12,272 nucleotides of DNA, taken from the NCBI GenBank assembly GCA_002687025.1, contig NYZG01000090.1, forward strand, positions 1-12,272. The letters run 5' to 3'. Shown here piece after piece: positions 1-7,018 of the stretch (position 1 is the stretch's first letter; each line of letters opens with the position of its first letter). The notes beneath the pieces are model-generated. The model was not told the DNA's origin. It did no database searches and saw nothing but the letters and a program-made list of their open reading frames with translations. The translations under genes were made by a program, and so were the position numbers. The stretch is from Candidatus Poribacteria bacterium. GTDB lineage: Bacteria; Poribacteria; WGA-4E; GCA-2687025.

Positions 1-28
1 CCCGCCGGCCCACCGTCGACAGATGCGC

Positions 29-64
29 AACGCGGTCGCCCACGCACATGTGGGCGACCGCGTT
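29..64 (-). terminator. 15-bp perfect hairpin downstream of the aldolase gene
   Basis: Positions 29-43 and 50-64 are perfect reverse complements (15 bp, arm AACGCGGTCGCCCAC) around a six-base loop. The hairpin begins 29 bases past the aldolase stop on the minus strand, where a transcription terminator would sit. No T-tract follows it on the minus strand, so it is not a textbook intrinsic terminator. It may work as a U-less terminator or as an RNA 3' end stabiliser. The inverted repeat is directly visible; its function is inferred. Confidence 0.6.
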
Positions 65-93
65 CGCTTCAGGCGCAGGCAGGTCCTGGCTCT

Positions 94-858
94 CTACGAG
101 CCCCCACGTATGTCCGCGATCATCTGACGGTAGTACAGGACCAGGCCCGTGGCGTCTACCAGTGAGGCGATATACTGCACGCCGATGGACGCCAGCCACC
201 GCGCCATTTCCGCGTCCTTGGCGTACGATCCCACGAATCTGCCCGCCTCCCGGGCCCTCGCCGTGCATCGCACGATCGTATCGCGCACACGCGGGTCGTC
301 GACCTGCCCTGTGATGCCCAGTGACTGCGACAGGTCGTATGGCCCCAGGAATATGACATCCAAGCCGTCGACGTCGAGGATCTCGTCGATGTTCTCCACG
401 GCCCGCATGCCTTCGATGTGCACAACGACCATCTGCTCATCGTTGCACTGCTGCGAGTGGTCCGGCGAGCCCGTGTAGGCGCCCGCTCGGGTGAATATCG
501 AAACGCCTCGTTCCCCGAGTGGCGCGTACTTGGCGGCCCGGACGGTGTTCTCGGCTTCCTCGCGGGAACCTACCTGGGGCACCTGCACGCCCCCGGATCC
601 GATATCGAGCGCGCGAAGCACGAGTTCAGGCCTGTTGTCACCAATGCGGACAATCGATGCCGCGCCACCGCACTCGGCGCCACGCGCCAGGTCTTCGCAC
701 GTCTCGATCGTCAGAGGCCCGTGCTCCGTGTCGAGGATCACGAAGTCGAGCCCGGCCACGCCGAGCGCTTCGACGACCGTCGCGTTGGGGAGGATGCAGA
801 AGGTCCCGATGGCGGTCTCGCCGCTGGCCATCTTCGCTCGCAGCTCGTTCGATTTCAT
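94..858 (-). CDS. HpcH/HpaI aldolase family protein (2-oxo acid aldolase)
   Basis: A 254-residue class II (metal-dependent) aldolase of the HpcH/HpaI/citrate-lyase-beta family, which splits 2-keto-3-deoxy sugar acids or 4-hydroxy-2-oxo acids into pyruvate plus an aldehyde. The family features are in order: LDTEHGP at residues 42-48 with the catalytic His46, Arg71, GGVQVPQV around 89-96, the GERG loop at 115-118, the metal-ligand Glu149 in HIEG, and Asp175 in LGPYDLS. Length is normal (family about 250-265) and there is no signal peptide, so it is cytoplasmic. The ATG is supported by AGGAG (bases 864-868) five bases upstream. A possible -10 (TAGAAT on the minus strand, bases 894-899) lacks a good -35. 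The gene is divergent from pckG. Family is clear; the substrate (rhamnonate, hydroxyoxoheptanedioate or other) cannot be read from the sequence. Confidence 0.92.
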   Translation of the reverse strand: MKSNELRAKMASGETAIGTFCILPNATVVEALGVAGLDFVILDTEHGPLTIETCEDLARGAECGGAASIVRIGDNRPELVLRALDIGSGGVQVPQVGSREEAENTVRAAKYAPLGERGVSIFTRAGAYTGSPDHSQQCNDEQMVVVHIEGMRAVENIDEILDVDGLDVIFLGPYDLSQSLGITGQVDDPRVRDTIVRCTARAREAGRFVGSYAKDAEMARWLASIGVQYIASLVDATGLVLYYRQMIADIRGGS

Positions 859-926
859 GCCTGCTCCTGTCTCTGTGTGCGGCTCTGAGCCTCATTCTAT
901 CCGCCGTCAATGGGGCATGGAAGGCG

Positions 927-952
927 GGCGGCGACGGCGGCCTGTCGCCGCC
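927..952. repeat. 9-bp perfect inverted repeat in the aldolase/pckG divergent region
   Basis: GGCGGCGAC (927-935) and GTCGCCGCC (944-952) are perfect reverse complements around an eight-base spacer. The repeat lies between two divergently transcribed genes, 42 bases upstream of the pckG -35 box and 68 bases upstream of the aldolase start. Because neither transcript ends here, a terminator is unlikely. A binding site for a dimeric regulator, or chance in GC-rich DNA, are the remaining options. Confidence 0.4.
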
Positions 953-994
953 TATGCGGGCGTCCCGGCCTTCCGTGGCCAACCGCAACGCGAA

Positions 995-1023
995 TTGATA
1001 TTCCTCCGTACGCGCCCTATACT
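995..1023 (+). promoter_or_regulatory. sigma70-type promoter of pckG
   Basis: TTGATA (995-1000) and TATACT (1018-1023) are each one base from consensus and are separated by exactly 17 bases. Transcription would start near base 1030, about 68 bases before the pckG ATG. This also argues against the upstream in-frame ATG at 1026, which lies at or before the predicted transcript start. Confidence 0.7.
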
Positions 1024-1097
1024 CCATGGTTGGGACGCGCTCTTCCCGCATAGCCGCTTCCGCGCGAGACACTCAGAACAGTAGGAACACGACGAGT

Positions 1098-2837
1098 ATG
1101 ACGACCCGACTTCAGGAATGGGTGGACGACGTAGCGCGCATGACGCGGCCAGACCGGATCCACTGGTGCGACGGCTCGGAGGGCGAAATCGAGCGCCTCA
1201 ACGGCGAAATGGTCGATTCCGGCGTGCTGCACGCCCTGAATGACGACGCATACCCGAACTGCTACCTGCACCGCAGCGATCCCCAGGACGTTGCCCGCAC
1301 AGAGCATCTTACGTTCATCTCGTCCGCGGACGAGAGTCAGGCGGGGCCCACGAATAATTGGCTCAGCCCCAAGGATGCCCGCGAGAAGCTGACGCCCCTG
1401 TACGACGGGTCCATGAAGGGCCGGACGATGTACGTCGTCCCCTACCTGATGGGGCCGGCCGGCTCGCCCTTCAGCAAGGTCGGTGTAGAGATCACCGACA
1501 GCCCATACGTCGTCGCGAACCTGCGCATTATGACGCGCATGGGGAACATCGCACTCGAACACCTCGGCGACAGCGACGACTTCGCGCCCGGCCTGCATTC
1601 GTTAGGCGATCTGTCCCCCGACCGACGGTTCATCACGCATTTTATGGACGAACGGCTCGTGTGGAGCGTCGGCTCTGGATACGGCGGAAACGCGCTGTTG
1701 AGCAAGAAGTGCTTCGCTCTGAGGATCGCCAGCGTCATCGCCCGGGACGAGGGTTGGATGGCGGAGCATATGCTGATTCTCGAAGTCGAGATGCCCGACG
1801 GCAGTCTCAAGTACGTCGGCGGCGCCTTCCCCAGCGCGTGCGGCAAGACGAACCTCGCCATGCTCATCAGCCCGCTCGAGCAGCAGGGCTACAAGGTCCG
1901 CACAATCGGCGATGACATCGCGTGGCTCGCCCCCGGCGAAGACGGCCGTCTCTGGGCCATCAACCCAGAAGCCGGGTTCTTCGGAGTCGCCCCCGGCACG
2001 GGCGAGGACACCAATCCCAACGCGATGCGCACGTTCAACTCCAACTCGATGTTCACCAACGTGGCCATGACGGCCGACAGCCTCCCCTGGTGGGAGGGCA
2101 TCTCCGACGATACGCCCGATGGATTGACCGACTGGCGCGGCGACGCCTGGACCGGCAAGGCGCCGGCGTCGCATCCCAACGCGCGGTACACCTGCCCCGC
2201 CAGCCAGTGCCCGAGCATATCGCCGCGGTGGGAAGACGGGCAGGGCGTCCCGATCGACGTATTCCTCTTCGGCGGCCGGCGAGCCCGCCTGGCCCCGCTG
2301 GTATACGAGTCGACGAGCTGGGAGCACGGCGTGTTCATGGCGTCGACCATCGGATCGGAGACGACCGCGGCGCAGCAGTCTGGCGCGGTTGGCGTCACCC
2401 GGCGTGACCCGATGGCGATGTTGCCCTTCTGCGGATACCACATGGCGGACTACTTCCACCACTGGCTGGACATGGGCAAGAAGCTCACGAACCCGCCCAA
2501 GGTGTTCTGTGTCAACTGGTTCCGCAAGGACGCCGACGGTGGTTGGCTCTGGCCGGGCTTCGGCGAGAACCTGCGCGTCCTCCTCTGGGCCCTTCAGCGG
2601 GCCGAGGGCGAGGCGGGCGCCGTCGAGACGCCGATCGGCCTCCTCCCGGAGCCCGCTGACCTGAATCTGGAAGGTCTCTCGGTGTCGGGAGGCGTGCTGG
2701 ACGAGCTGCTCGCGGTACGCAGGGACGAGTGGCGCGGGGAGGCCGACGAGGTCGGCGAGTTCTACGAGAAGTTTGGCGACCGGTTGCCGGCCTCGATGGC
2801 GGACCAGCTGTCGGCCCTGCGCGGACGACTGGGATGA
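1098..2837 (+). CDS. pckG: Phosphoenolpyruvate carboxykinase (GTP)
   Basis: GTP-dependent PEP carboxykinase (579 residues; family about 580-620), which converts oxaloacetate plus GTP to PEP, CO2 and GDP at the entry to gluconeogenesis. Hallmarks of the GTP-type family are all present: the phosphate-binding loop FPSACGKTN at residues 244-252, GDDIAW at 271-276 (metal-binding acidic pair), NPEAGFFGVAPGTG at 289-302, PRWEDGQGVPID near 376-387, the FGGRR segment at 391-395, and VNWFRKD at 472-478. ATP-type PEPCK has a different motif set and is excluded. I chose ATG 1098 because it begins the conserved N-terminus, has AGGA at 1083-1086, and lies downstream of the predicted transcription start. 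An in-frame ATG at 1026 sits almost on the -10 box. Cytoplasmic, apparently monocistronic, followed by a hairpin. No missing key residues seen. Confidence 0.97.
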   Translation: MTTRLQEWVDDVARMTRPDRIHWCDGSEGEIERLNGEMVDSGVLHALNDDAYPNCYLHRSDPQDVARTEHLTFISSADESQAGPTNNWLSPKDAREKLTPLYDGSMKGRTMYVVPYLMGPAGSPFSKVGVEITDSPYVVANLRIMTRMGNIALEHLGDSDDFAPGLHSLGDLSPDRRFITHFMDERLVWSVGSGYGGNALLSKKCFALRIASVIARDEGWMAEHMLILEVEMPDGSLKYVGGAFPSACGKTNLAMLISPLEQQGYKVRTIGDDIAWLAPGEDGRLWAINPEAGFFGVAPGTGEDTNPNAMRTFNSNSMFTNVAMTADSLPWWEGISDDTPDGLTDWRGDAWTGKAPASHPNARYTCPASQCPSISPRWEDGQGVPIDVFLFGGRRARLAPLVYESTSWEHGVFMASTIGSETTAAQQSGAVGVTRRDPMAMLPFCGYHMADYFHHWLDMGKKLTNPPKVFCVNWFRKDADGGWLWPGFGENLRVLLWALQRAEGEAGAVETPIGLLPEPADLNLEGLSVSGGVLDELLAVRRDEWRGEADEVGEFYEKFGDRLPASMADQLSALRGRLG

Positions 2838-2863
2838 GCGCCCGCAGGGGAGCGTAGTAGCAC

Positions 2864-2887
2864 GCCGGCCGCTCGTGTGCGGCCGGC
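2864..2887 (+). terminator. GC-rich hairpin after pckG
   Basis: GCCGGCCGC (2864-2872) pairs perfectly with GCGGCCGGC (2879-2887) around a six-base loop, 26 bases past the pckG stop. No T-run follows, so it is a candidate U-less terminator separating pckG from the next gene. Confidence 0.5.
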
Positions 2888-2940
2888 CCGGCCGTGGTAA
2901 CCTCCTGTGAGAGGCGATGGAACGTCGACCGGAAGCGCTG

Positions 2941-3759
2941 ATGTCTCGCCAGTACCCGTTCGCCATGGAGTTCGTCGACCGGGAGCTCGTGTCCATCCCC
3001 CGTGATGTAGGGCAGGGGGTCACGGTACCGCAACACGTCCGTGTGGACGTGCCGCTATACCGGAAGTCCGTTGCCGGGCTGACGGAGCTGCCCGAGAATC
3101 AGCGCAAGCAGGCGACCAACACCGCGGTCGAGGAAGCGAAGCTCGTCGCCTACGAGAAGTTCGTCCTGTCGCTGCAGATCATCGCGGAATACGAGCCGTA
3201 CTTTCGGCTCGACGGCCTGCGGGAGCACGCCGAGCGCGAATACCTGCTGCTGCTGCCGCCGTCGCACTGGAGCCACCTGAGGCTCCAGGTCGCCCTTCCG
3301 GGCCGCGGCCGGTCACTCCACGCGCGCTTCGACGAATTCGCCTTCGAAATCCTCTCGCATTCGCGCCTCCACGGCAACGAGGCGTACCTCGTCAGCAACC
3401 AGAAGTACCAGCTCTACCTGCACGTGCGCGAAGGCGGCGACGAAATCCGCATCTCGCGCAGCGAATTCCTCGACCGGTCCCCCACCAGTTCCCCGCCCAT
3501 CGCATTGCAGGCGCACCATGTGCTGACAGGGCTGGCGGAACGCGACCGACTAGCCGCCGAGCCGGACGCGGTCGAGGAGCCCTGTAGCATTCCCGCGACC
3601 CAGGAAGACAAGAGCCCCGACGACGGGGCCGTCTGCCCCGATTGCGGGGGTGTCATCCACCACTTCTCTTCGCACGAGGCATTCTGCCTGGACTGCGCGT
3701 GGGACAACCTCAGCCGACTCTCCGAACTCGGCCCGCCCAAGCGCGAGCCCGCTCGCTAG
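2941..3759 (+). CDS. Hypothetical protein with C-terminal four-cysteine zinc ribbon
   Basis: I do not recognise this 272-residue protein. It has no signal peptide or membrane segment. The N-terminal two thirds is mixed and charged, with a helical stretch around residues 50-85 and an aromatic-rich section with HWSHLRLQV near 109-117. A low-complexity linker (about 180-225) leads to a C-terminal zinc-ribbon pattern: C232-P-D-C235, 13 residues, C249-L-D-C252, with extra histidines between the pairs. ATG 2941 has GGAAG five bases upstream. An in-frame ATG at 2917 (eight residues longer) has GAGG only two bases away and is less likely. The gene lies between pckG and VWA1, same strand as both, 105 bases before VWA1's start, so it could be co-transcribed with VWA1. 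Metal binding is inferred from cysteine spacing only; a nucleic-acid or protein-binding adaptor is possible. Confidence 0.8.
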   Translation: MSRQYPFAMEFVDRELVSIPRDVGQGVTVPQHVRVDVPLYRKSVAGLTELPENQRKQATNTAVEEAKLVAYEKFVLSLQIIAEYEPYFRLDGLREHAEREYLLLLPPSHWSHLRLQVALPGRGRSLHARFDEFAFEILSHSRLHGNEAYLVSNQKYQLYLHVREGGDEIRISRSEFLDRSPTSSPPIALQAHHVLTGLAERDRLAAEPDAVEEPCSIPATQEDKSPDDGAVCPDCGGVIHHFSSHEAFCLDCAWDNLSRLSELGPPKREPAR

Positions 3760-3852
3760 GGGCGCGCTGGGCAGACCCGTAAGGCGGGATCGAGCCGCTG
3801 TCGTTCCTATCACGTGCAGCGTGCGCGGCGCGCGTATCCATGTCGGCGGGAC

Positions 3853-3859
3853 GGAGGTG
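3853..3859 (+). promoter_or_regulatory. Shine-Dalgarno deciding a TTG start of VWA1
   Basis: GGAGGTG at 3853-3859 is a near-perfect ribosome binding site. It lies six bases (counted from GGAGGT) before an in-frame TTG at 3865 but 18 bases before the first nearby in-frame ATG (3877), which is too far. The site therefore points to TTG initiation. Confidence 0.65.
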
Positions 3860-3864
3860 GGCGG

Positions 3865-4947
3865 TTGCGTTCGAGCATGCGGACACCGCTGGCCGTCTCG
3901 ATCGTCCTGCACGCCCTCCTCGCGTGCTTTGTCGTGACGCTGAAGGTCGCGGAGCCACCGCCGGATGACGCGGCGGGCGTGTTGGTCGTCACCGCGCCGG
4001 CGGGCCGTGGCCGAAGGCCGCTACGTCTGAGGCGGGTGTCGCGGGCCGAGCGCAAAGCGCCTGATTCCGTTAGCCTGACGCAGCGACGCTCGCCACTCGT
4101 AGCCGAGGCCGCTCGCCCACCGGCTCGCACGTCTCCCCTCTACGTGCCGCCCCATCGAGCAACGGCCGTGGCGTCTTACCAGAGCTCGTCGACGCCGACG
4201 ACGCGGCCAGTCGGCCCGGCCGTGCTCGACGGGTACCGTGAACACACGGGCCTCCGAGCAGGCGGCGGATCTGGCGAGACCGTGCGGCGCGTGGCCGAGC
4301 CACTCCGCCGCGGCCGGGCAGGCCTGTCGATGTCAACGCAAACCGCGTCGTCCGCGTCTCCGACCTCCCCCGCGCAGACTGCCGGGCTCGAGCTGAAGAC
4401 GCCGCTGGACCTCATCGCCGAGAACCTGCTGCGCGGCGAACCCCACGGCGTCCCCATCGACCTGGTCTTCCTGCTGGACATCAGCCAGAGCATGCAAGAC
4501 AACATCTACGCCGTGGCCCGACACTTGGAAGGGATGGCCGCGCGGTTCGACGCGCACGAGGTGGATTTCCAGGTCGGCATTGTCACGTTCCACCACTCCA
4601 CGGCGCACTCGATCCTCAGGAACGCGATCAAGGTGACGCAACTCACGGACGACGTCGCGAAGGTCCGCAAGAAGCTCCGAGACGTCAAGTGCAGCGGCGG
4701 CGAGAAGGCCCTAAATGCCCTGATGGAGGCGATTCATCGCGTCAAGTTCCGCGCAGGGGCATCACGGCGGTTCGTATTCGTAACCGACGAATACGTGGAC
4801 GGGGACTACCCAACGCGCGAGGTGTCCGGCGCCCTGTATCGCGCGCGCATTCACGTGGATGTCATTGGCATGGACGAACCGTTTCAGCGGTCGCTGGCGG
4901 CGGAAAGCGGCGGCATGTGGATTCCCATCGCCAGCCTCACGAGCTAG
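3865..4947 (+). CDS. Membrane-anchored VWA-domain protein with TonB-like N-terminus (VWA1)
   Basis: A 360-residue protein with one N-terminal membrane segment (about residues 9-27) containing S12-I-V-L-H16, the same Ser-x3-His spacing as the TonB anchor. A long Arg/Pro/Ser-rich, probably disordered periplasmic linker (about 30-175) leads to a C-terminal VWA domain (about 197-360). The MIDAS metal site is DISQS at 205-209; Glu280 in GGEKAL stands where Thr is usual; Asp308 lies in VTDEY. The domain ends with DEPFQRSLAAESGG (337-350), matching VWA2 and VWA3. Unlike them it has no second VWA domain. TTG 3865 is chosen for its strong ribosome site; ATG 3877 would give 356 residues. Convergent with mutY. 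Probably an inner-membrane, periplasm-facing protein that binds a partner through a metal-bridged contact; partner and role unknown. Confidence 0.88.
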   Translation: MRSSMRTPLAVSIVLHALLACFVVTLKVAEPPPDDAAGVLVVTAPAGRGRRPLRLRRVSRAERKAPDSVSLTQRRSPLVAEAARPPARTSPLYVPPHRATAVASYQSSSTPTTRPVGPAVLDGYREHTGLRAGGGSGETVRRVAEPLRRGRAGLSMSTQTASSASPTSPAQTAGLELKTPLDLIAENLLRGEPHGVPIDLVFLLDISQSMQDNIYAVARHLEGMAARFDAHEVDFQVGIVTFHHSTAHSILRNAIKVTQLTDDVAKVRKKLRDVKCSGGEKALNALMEAIHRVKFRAGASRRFVFVTDEYVDGDYPTREVSGALYRARIHVDVIGMDEPFQRSLAAESGGMWIPIASLTS

Positions 4948-4968
4948 GCGCGGGCGATCTGCCGCGCC
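4947..4968. terminator. Hairpin between convergent VWA1 and mutY
   Basis: GGCGCGG (4947-4953) and CCGCGCC (4962-4968) form a perfect 7-bp stem with an eight-base loop. It fills the 23-base gap between the stop codons of two convergent genes, so it could end transcription from both sides. There is no T-run in either direction. Confidence 0.5.
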
Positions 4969-4970
4969 CG

Positions 4971-6068
4971 TCACGGCGCCGGGAAGTCGGTGTCTACCCG
5001 CCGCGCCAATCGAAGCAGCTTGCGCTGCGGCGATGCCAGAGCGTACGCGCCCATCGCGTCGGGAGCCACCCACCGCGCCTCCGCGCAGGCGAGAGCGACG
5101 AGGTCCGCGCCATCGCCCGTGCCCCGAAAGCCGTGGAGCCGCACGCGATAGCGCGTTATGGTGTGCTGGATCGCGCCGAGCGGCTGAAGGTCTGTCACCG
5201 CCACTCCGCATACTTCCAGCGGCGCGCGCTTGGCCGCGGCTTGCAACTCCTCGCCGTCGCCCCTGCGCACGCGTGGCAGCTCCCAGAGCCCGCCCCACTG
5301 CCCGCCGTCGGGACGGCGTACGAGTGCCACTCCGCCGGCGCTCTCCACCAATACCGCGACATCCTCGACCGCGATCGTCGGCCTCGGTCTCCGCAATTCG
5401 GGGTACCTGTCGGTCTCGCCGCGCTCCTTGGCAGCGCAGCCGAAGGCGACCGGGCACTCGTCACAGGCTGGACTGGCGGCCCGGCAGACCAGTGATCCCA
5501 GTTCCATCAGCGCGGCGTTCCAGTCGCGCGGCGCCGACTCAGAGACTAGGTCCGCGGCGTGCGCCCAGAGGGTGCGGTTCGTCGGGCCCGACTTCGGGTC
5601 GCCCGGCACGGCGAAGATCCTGGACAGGACCCGCGCGACGTTGGCGTCCACGGCCGGCTCCGTCCTGCCGAAGGCGATGCTCGCCACTGCGCCCGCGGTA
5701 TACGGCCCCACGCCGGGAAGAGACCGGAGTTCGTCGACGCTACCGGGGATCTTCCCGTCGAACGCCTCGACGACCCGCGTCGCGGCGCGGGGTAGATTCC
5801 GCGCCCGCGAGTAATACCCGAGCCCCTGCCAGCAGTGGAACACGTCGTCCGGCACCGCGGATGCGAGGTCGCGGACGGTCGGGAACGTCGCCATGAACCG
5901 TTCGAAATACGGCGCCACCGTCGCCACCTGCGTCTGCTGAAGCATCACCTCGGACACAAGCACGGCGTACGGGTCCGCGCTGTCCCGCCAGGGCAGGTCG
6001 CGCTTCGCGCGCCGGTACCATGCCAGCAGGCGGCGTTCGAATCCAGCCTTCTCGTCAGCGGTAAGCAA
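4971..6068 (-). CDS. mutY: A/G-specific adenine DNA glycosylase
   Basis: MutY removes adenine mispaired with 8-oxoguanine in base excision repair. The 365-residue protein (family about 350-380) has: LPWR near residue 27, catalytic Glu40 in SEVMLQQTQV, helix-hairpin-helix LPGVGPYTAGA at about 117-127, catalytic Asp141 in AVDANVARV, and the iron-sulfur cluster loop C195-x6-C202-x2-C205-x5-C211. A C-terminal NUDIX-like 8-oxoG recognition domain follows (about 232-360), with GGQWGGLWELPR and the IQHTITRY loop. Length and motifs are complete, so it should be active. No in-frame ATG lies near the start; TTG 6068 is chosen because GGGAGGG lies 10 bases upstream and the MutY N-terminus begins there. 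A TTG at 6122 would add 18 unconserved residues. Convergent with VWA1 and divergent from the hydrolase gene. A housekeeping gene with no evident link to its neighbours. Confidence 0.95.
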   Translation of the reverse strand: MLTADEKAGFERRLLAWYRRAKRDLPWRDSADPYAVLVSEVMLQQTQVATVAPYFERFMATFPTVRDLASAVPDDVFHCWQGLGYYSRARNLPRAATRVVEAFDGKIPGSVDELRSLPGVGPYTAGAVASIAFGRTEPAVDANVARVLSRIFAVPGDPKSGPTNRTLWAHAADLVSESAPRDWNAALMELGSLVCRAASPACDECPVAFGCAAKERGETDRYPELRRPRPTIAVEDVAVLVESAGGVALVRRPDGGQWGGLWELPRVRRGDGEELQAAAKRAPLEVCGVAVTDLQPLGAIQHTITRYRVRLHGFRGTGDGADLVALACAEARWVAPDAMGAYALASPQRKLLRLARRVDTDFPAP

Positions 6069-6078
6069 CGAAGACGGG

Positions 6079-6085
6079 CCCTCCC
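6079..6085 (-). promoter_or_regulatory. Shine-Dalgarno supporting mutY TTG start
   Basis: GGGAGGG on the minus strand lies 10 bases before the TTG at 6068. The longer alternative TTG at 6122 has no comparable ribosome site, so this favours the shorter protein. Confidence 0.5.
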
Positions 6086-6094
6086 GGCATCTTG

Positions 6095-6123
6095 TTGACG
6101 CACGCGGGGTTGTCGGCCACAAT
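6095..6123 (+). promoter_or_regulatory. sigma70-type promoter of the hydrolase-symporter-VWA2 unit
   Basis: TTGACG (6095-6100, five of six consensus bases) and CACAAT (6118-6123, four of six) are separated by 17 bases. The predicted start near 6130 would give a leader of about 34 bases. The leader contains an 8-bp palindrome GTCGCGAC (6142-6149) whose right part can also pair with GTCGCG at 6129-6134, so a small leader hairpin or an operator just downstream of the start is possible. Confidence 0.55.
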
Positions 6124-6163
6124 CGAGCGTCGCGCGCGCCTGTCGCGACTCACGGAGGACTCC

Positions 6164-6979
6164 ATGCTCCAGCACGAAGCGCTCCTCGCCGACGTCACGA
6201 GCTACGAATCTGCGCCCGGCGCCGTTGCGTTCTGGTGGATGGGCCAGCACAGCTTCATCCTGCGCGTGGCCTGCCACACCATATACATCGATCCGTACCT
6301 CACGCCGAACGACTCCCGACGGACGCCGCCACTGGTATGTCCAGACGAAGTCACGAACGCGGACATCGTCCTGTGCACGCACGACCACGGCGACCACATC
6401 GACCCGGGAGCCGTCCCGGGCATCGCGGCCGCCTCGCCCGAGGCGTTCTTCGTTGCCCCGCGCACGGCGCGACAGAGGATGCTGGACCTCGACGTGGACC
6501 CCGTGCGCCTCGTCAGTCTCGATGCGGAGGACGCCTACGTCGCCGAGGGCATCCGCGTCACGGCGGTCAAGGCCAAGCACGAGTTCTTCGATCGCGATGA
6601 CGCGCTCGGATACCCGTACCTGGGGTATGTCATCGAGGCTGGCGACGTGACGGTATACCACGCCGGCGACACGATTCTGTACGACGGTCTCATCGCAACC
6701 CTCGCCCAGTGGGATATAGACGTCGCCTTCCTACCGATCAACGGGCGCGATGCGCGACGCCTGAAGGCGAACTGCCTCGGGAACTTCACATTCCAGGAGG
6801 CGGTCGACGTCGCGGGAGACATCGACGCCGCCTACGCCGTACCGACACACTACGAGATGTTCGAGTTCAATTCCGCCGATCCGCAGGACTTCGTCGACTA
6901 CCTTGCCGTCAAGTTCCCCGACATCGACACGTGGGTGGGCGAAGCGGGCACGCGCGTCGTCGTGAACTCGAAGCGTTAG
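6164..6979 (+). CDS. UlaG-like metallo-beta-lactamase-fold hydrolase
   Basis: A 271-residue cytoplasmic metal-dependent hydrolase of the MBL fold, closest in motif pattern to UlaG (L-ascorbate-6-phosphate lactonase) and related lactonases. Metal-binding motifs: THDHGDHID at residues 72-80, His139 in KAKHEFF, YHAGDT at 165-170 and PTHYEMF at 227-233. The opening WMGQHSFILR then IDPYL (near 25-46) is typical of the UlaG-like group. ATG 6164 is preceded by GGAGG (6154-6158) at five bases; in-frame sequence back to 6092 overlaps the promoter and is not coding. It is first in a tight same-strand unit, 39 bases before the symporter. No other ascorbate-pathway (ula) genes are near, so the ascorbate substrate is not implied; a lactone or phosphorylated sugar acid is an inference. 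Confidence 0.9.
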   Translation: MLQHEALLADVTSYESAPGAVAFWWMGQHSFILRVACHTIYIDPYLTPNDSRRTPPLVCPDEVTNADIVLCTHDHGDHIDPGAVPGIAAASPEAFFVAPRTARQRMLDLDVDPVRLVSLDAEDAYVAEGIRVTAVKAKHEFFDRDDALGYPYLGYVIEAGDVTVYHAGDTILYDGLIATLAQWDIDVAFLPINGRDARRLKANCLGNFTFQEAVDVAGDIDAAYAVPTHYEMFEFNSADPQDFVDYLAVKFPDIDTWVGEAGTRVVVNSKR

Positions 6980-7018
6980 CAGACCACGCGGACCAATCAC
7001 CGCTCAAGGGGCCCGGCG

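Noticed and set aside
1602..3023. Long open frame on the minus strand (473 codons) across pckG
   Set aside because: It lies opposite a clearly identified PEPCK, shows Arg/Ala/Gly-rich composition without domain motifs, and is the expected antisense shadow in GC-rich coding DNA.
5945..6661. Minus-strand open frame across the hydrolase start and the mutY start region
   Set aside because: It covers the hydrolase gene and its promoter in antisense and has no recognisable motif or ribosome site.
6164..6979. Assigning the hydrolase as ulaG of an ascorbate pathway
   Set aside because: The fold motifs fit the UlaG-like group, but no other ascorbate utilisation gene is nearby and this group contains many unrelated lactonases and hydrolases.
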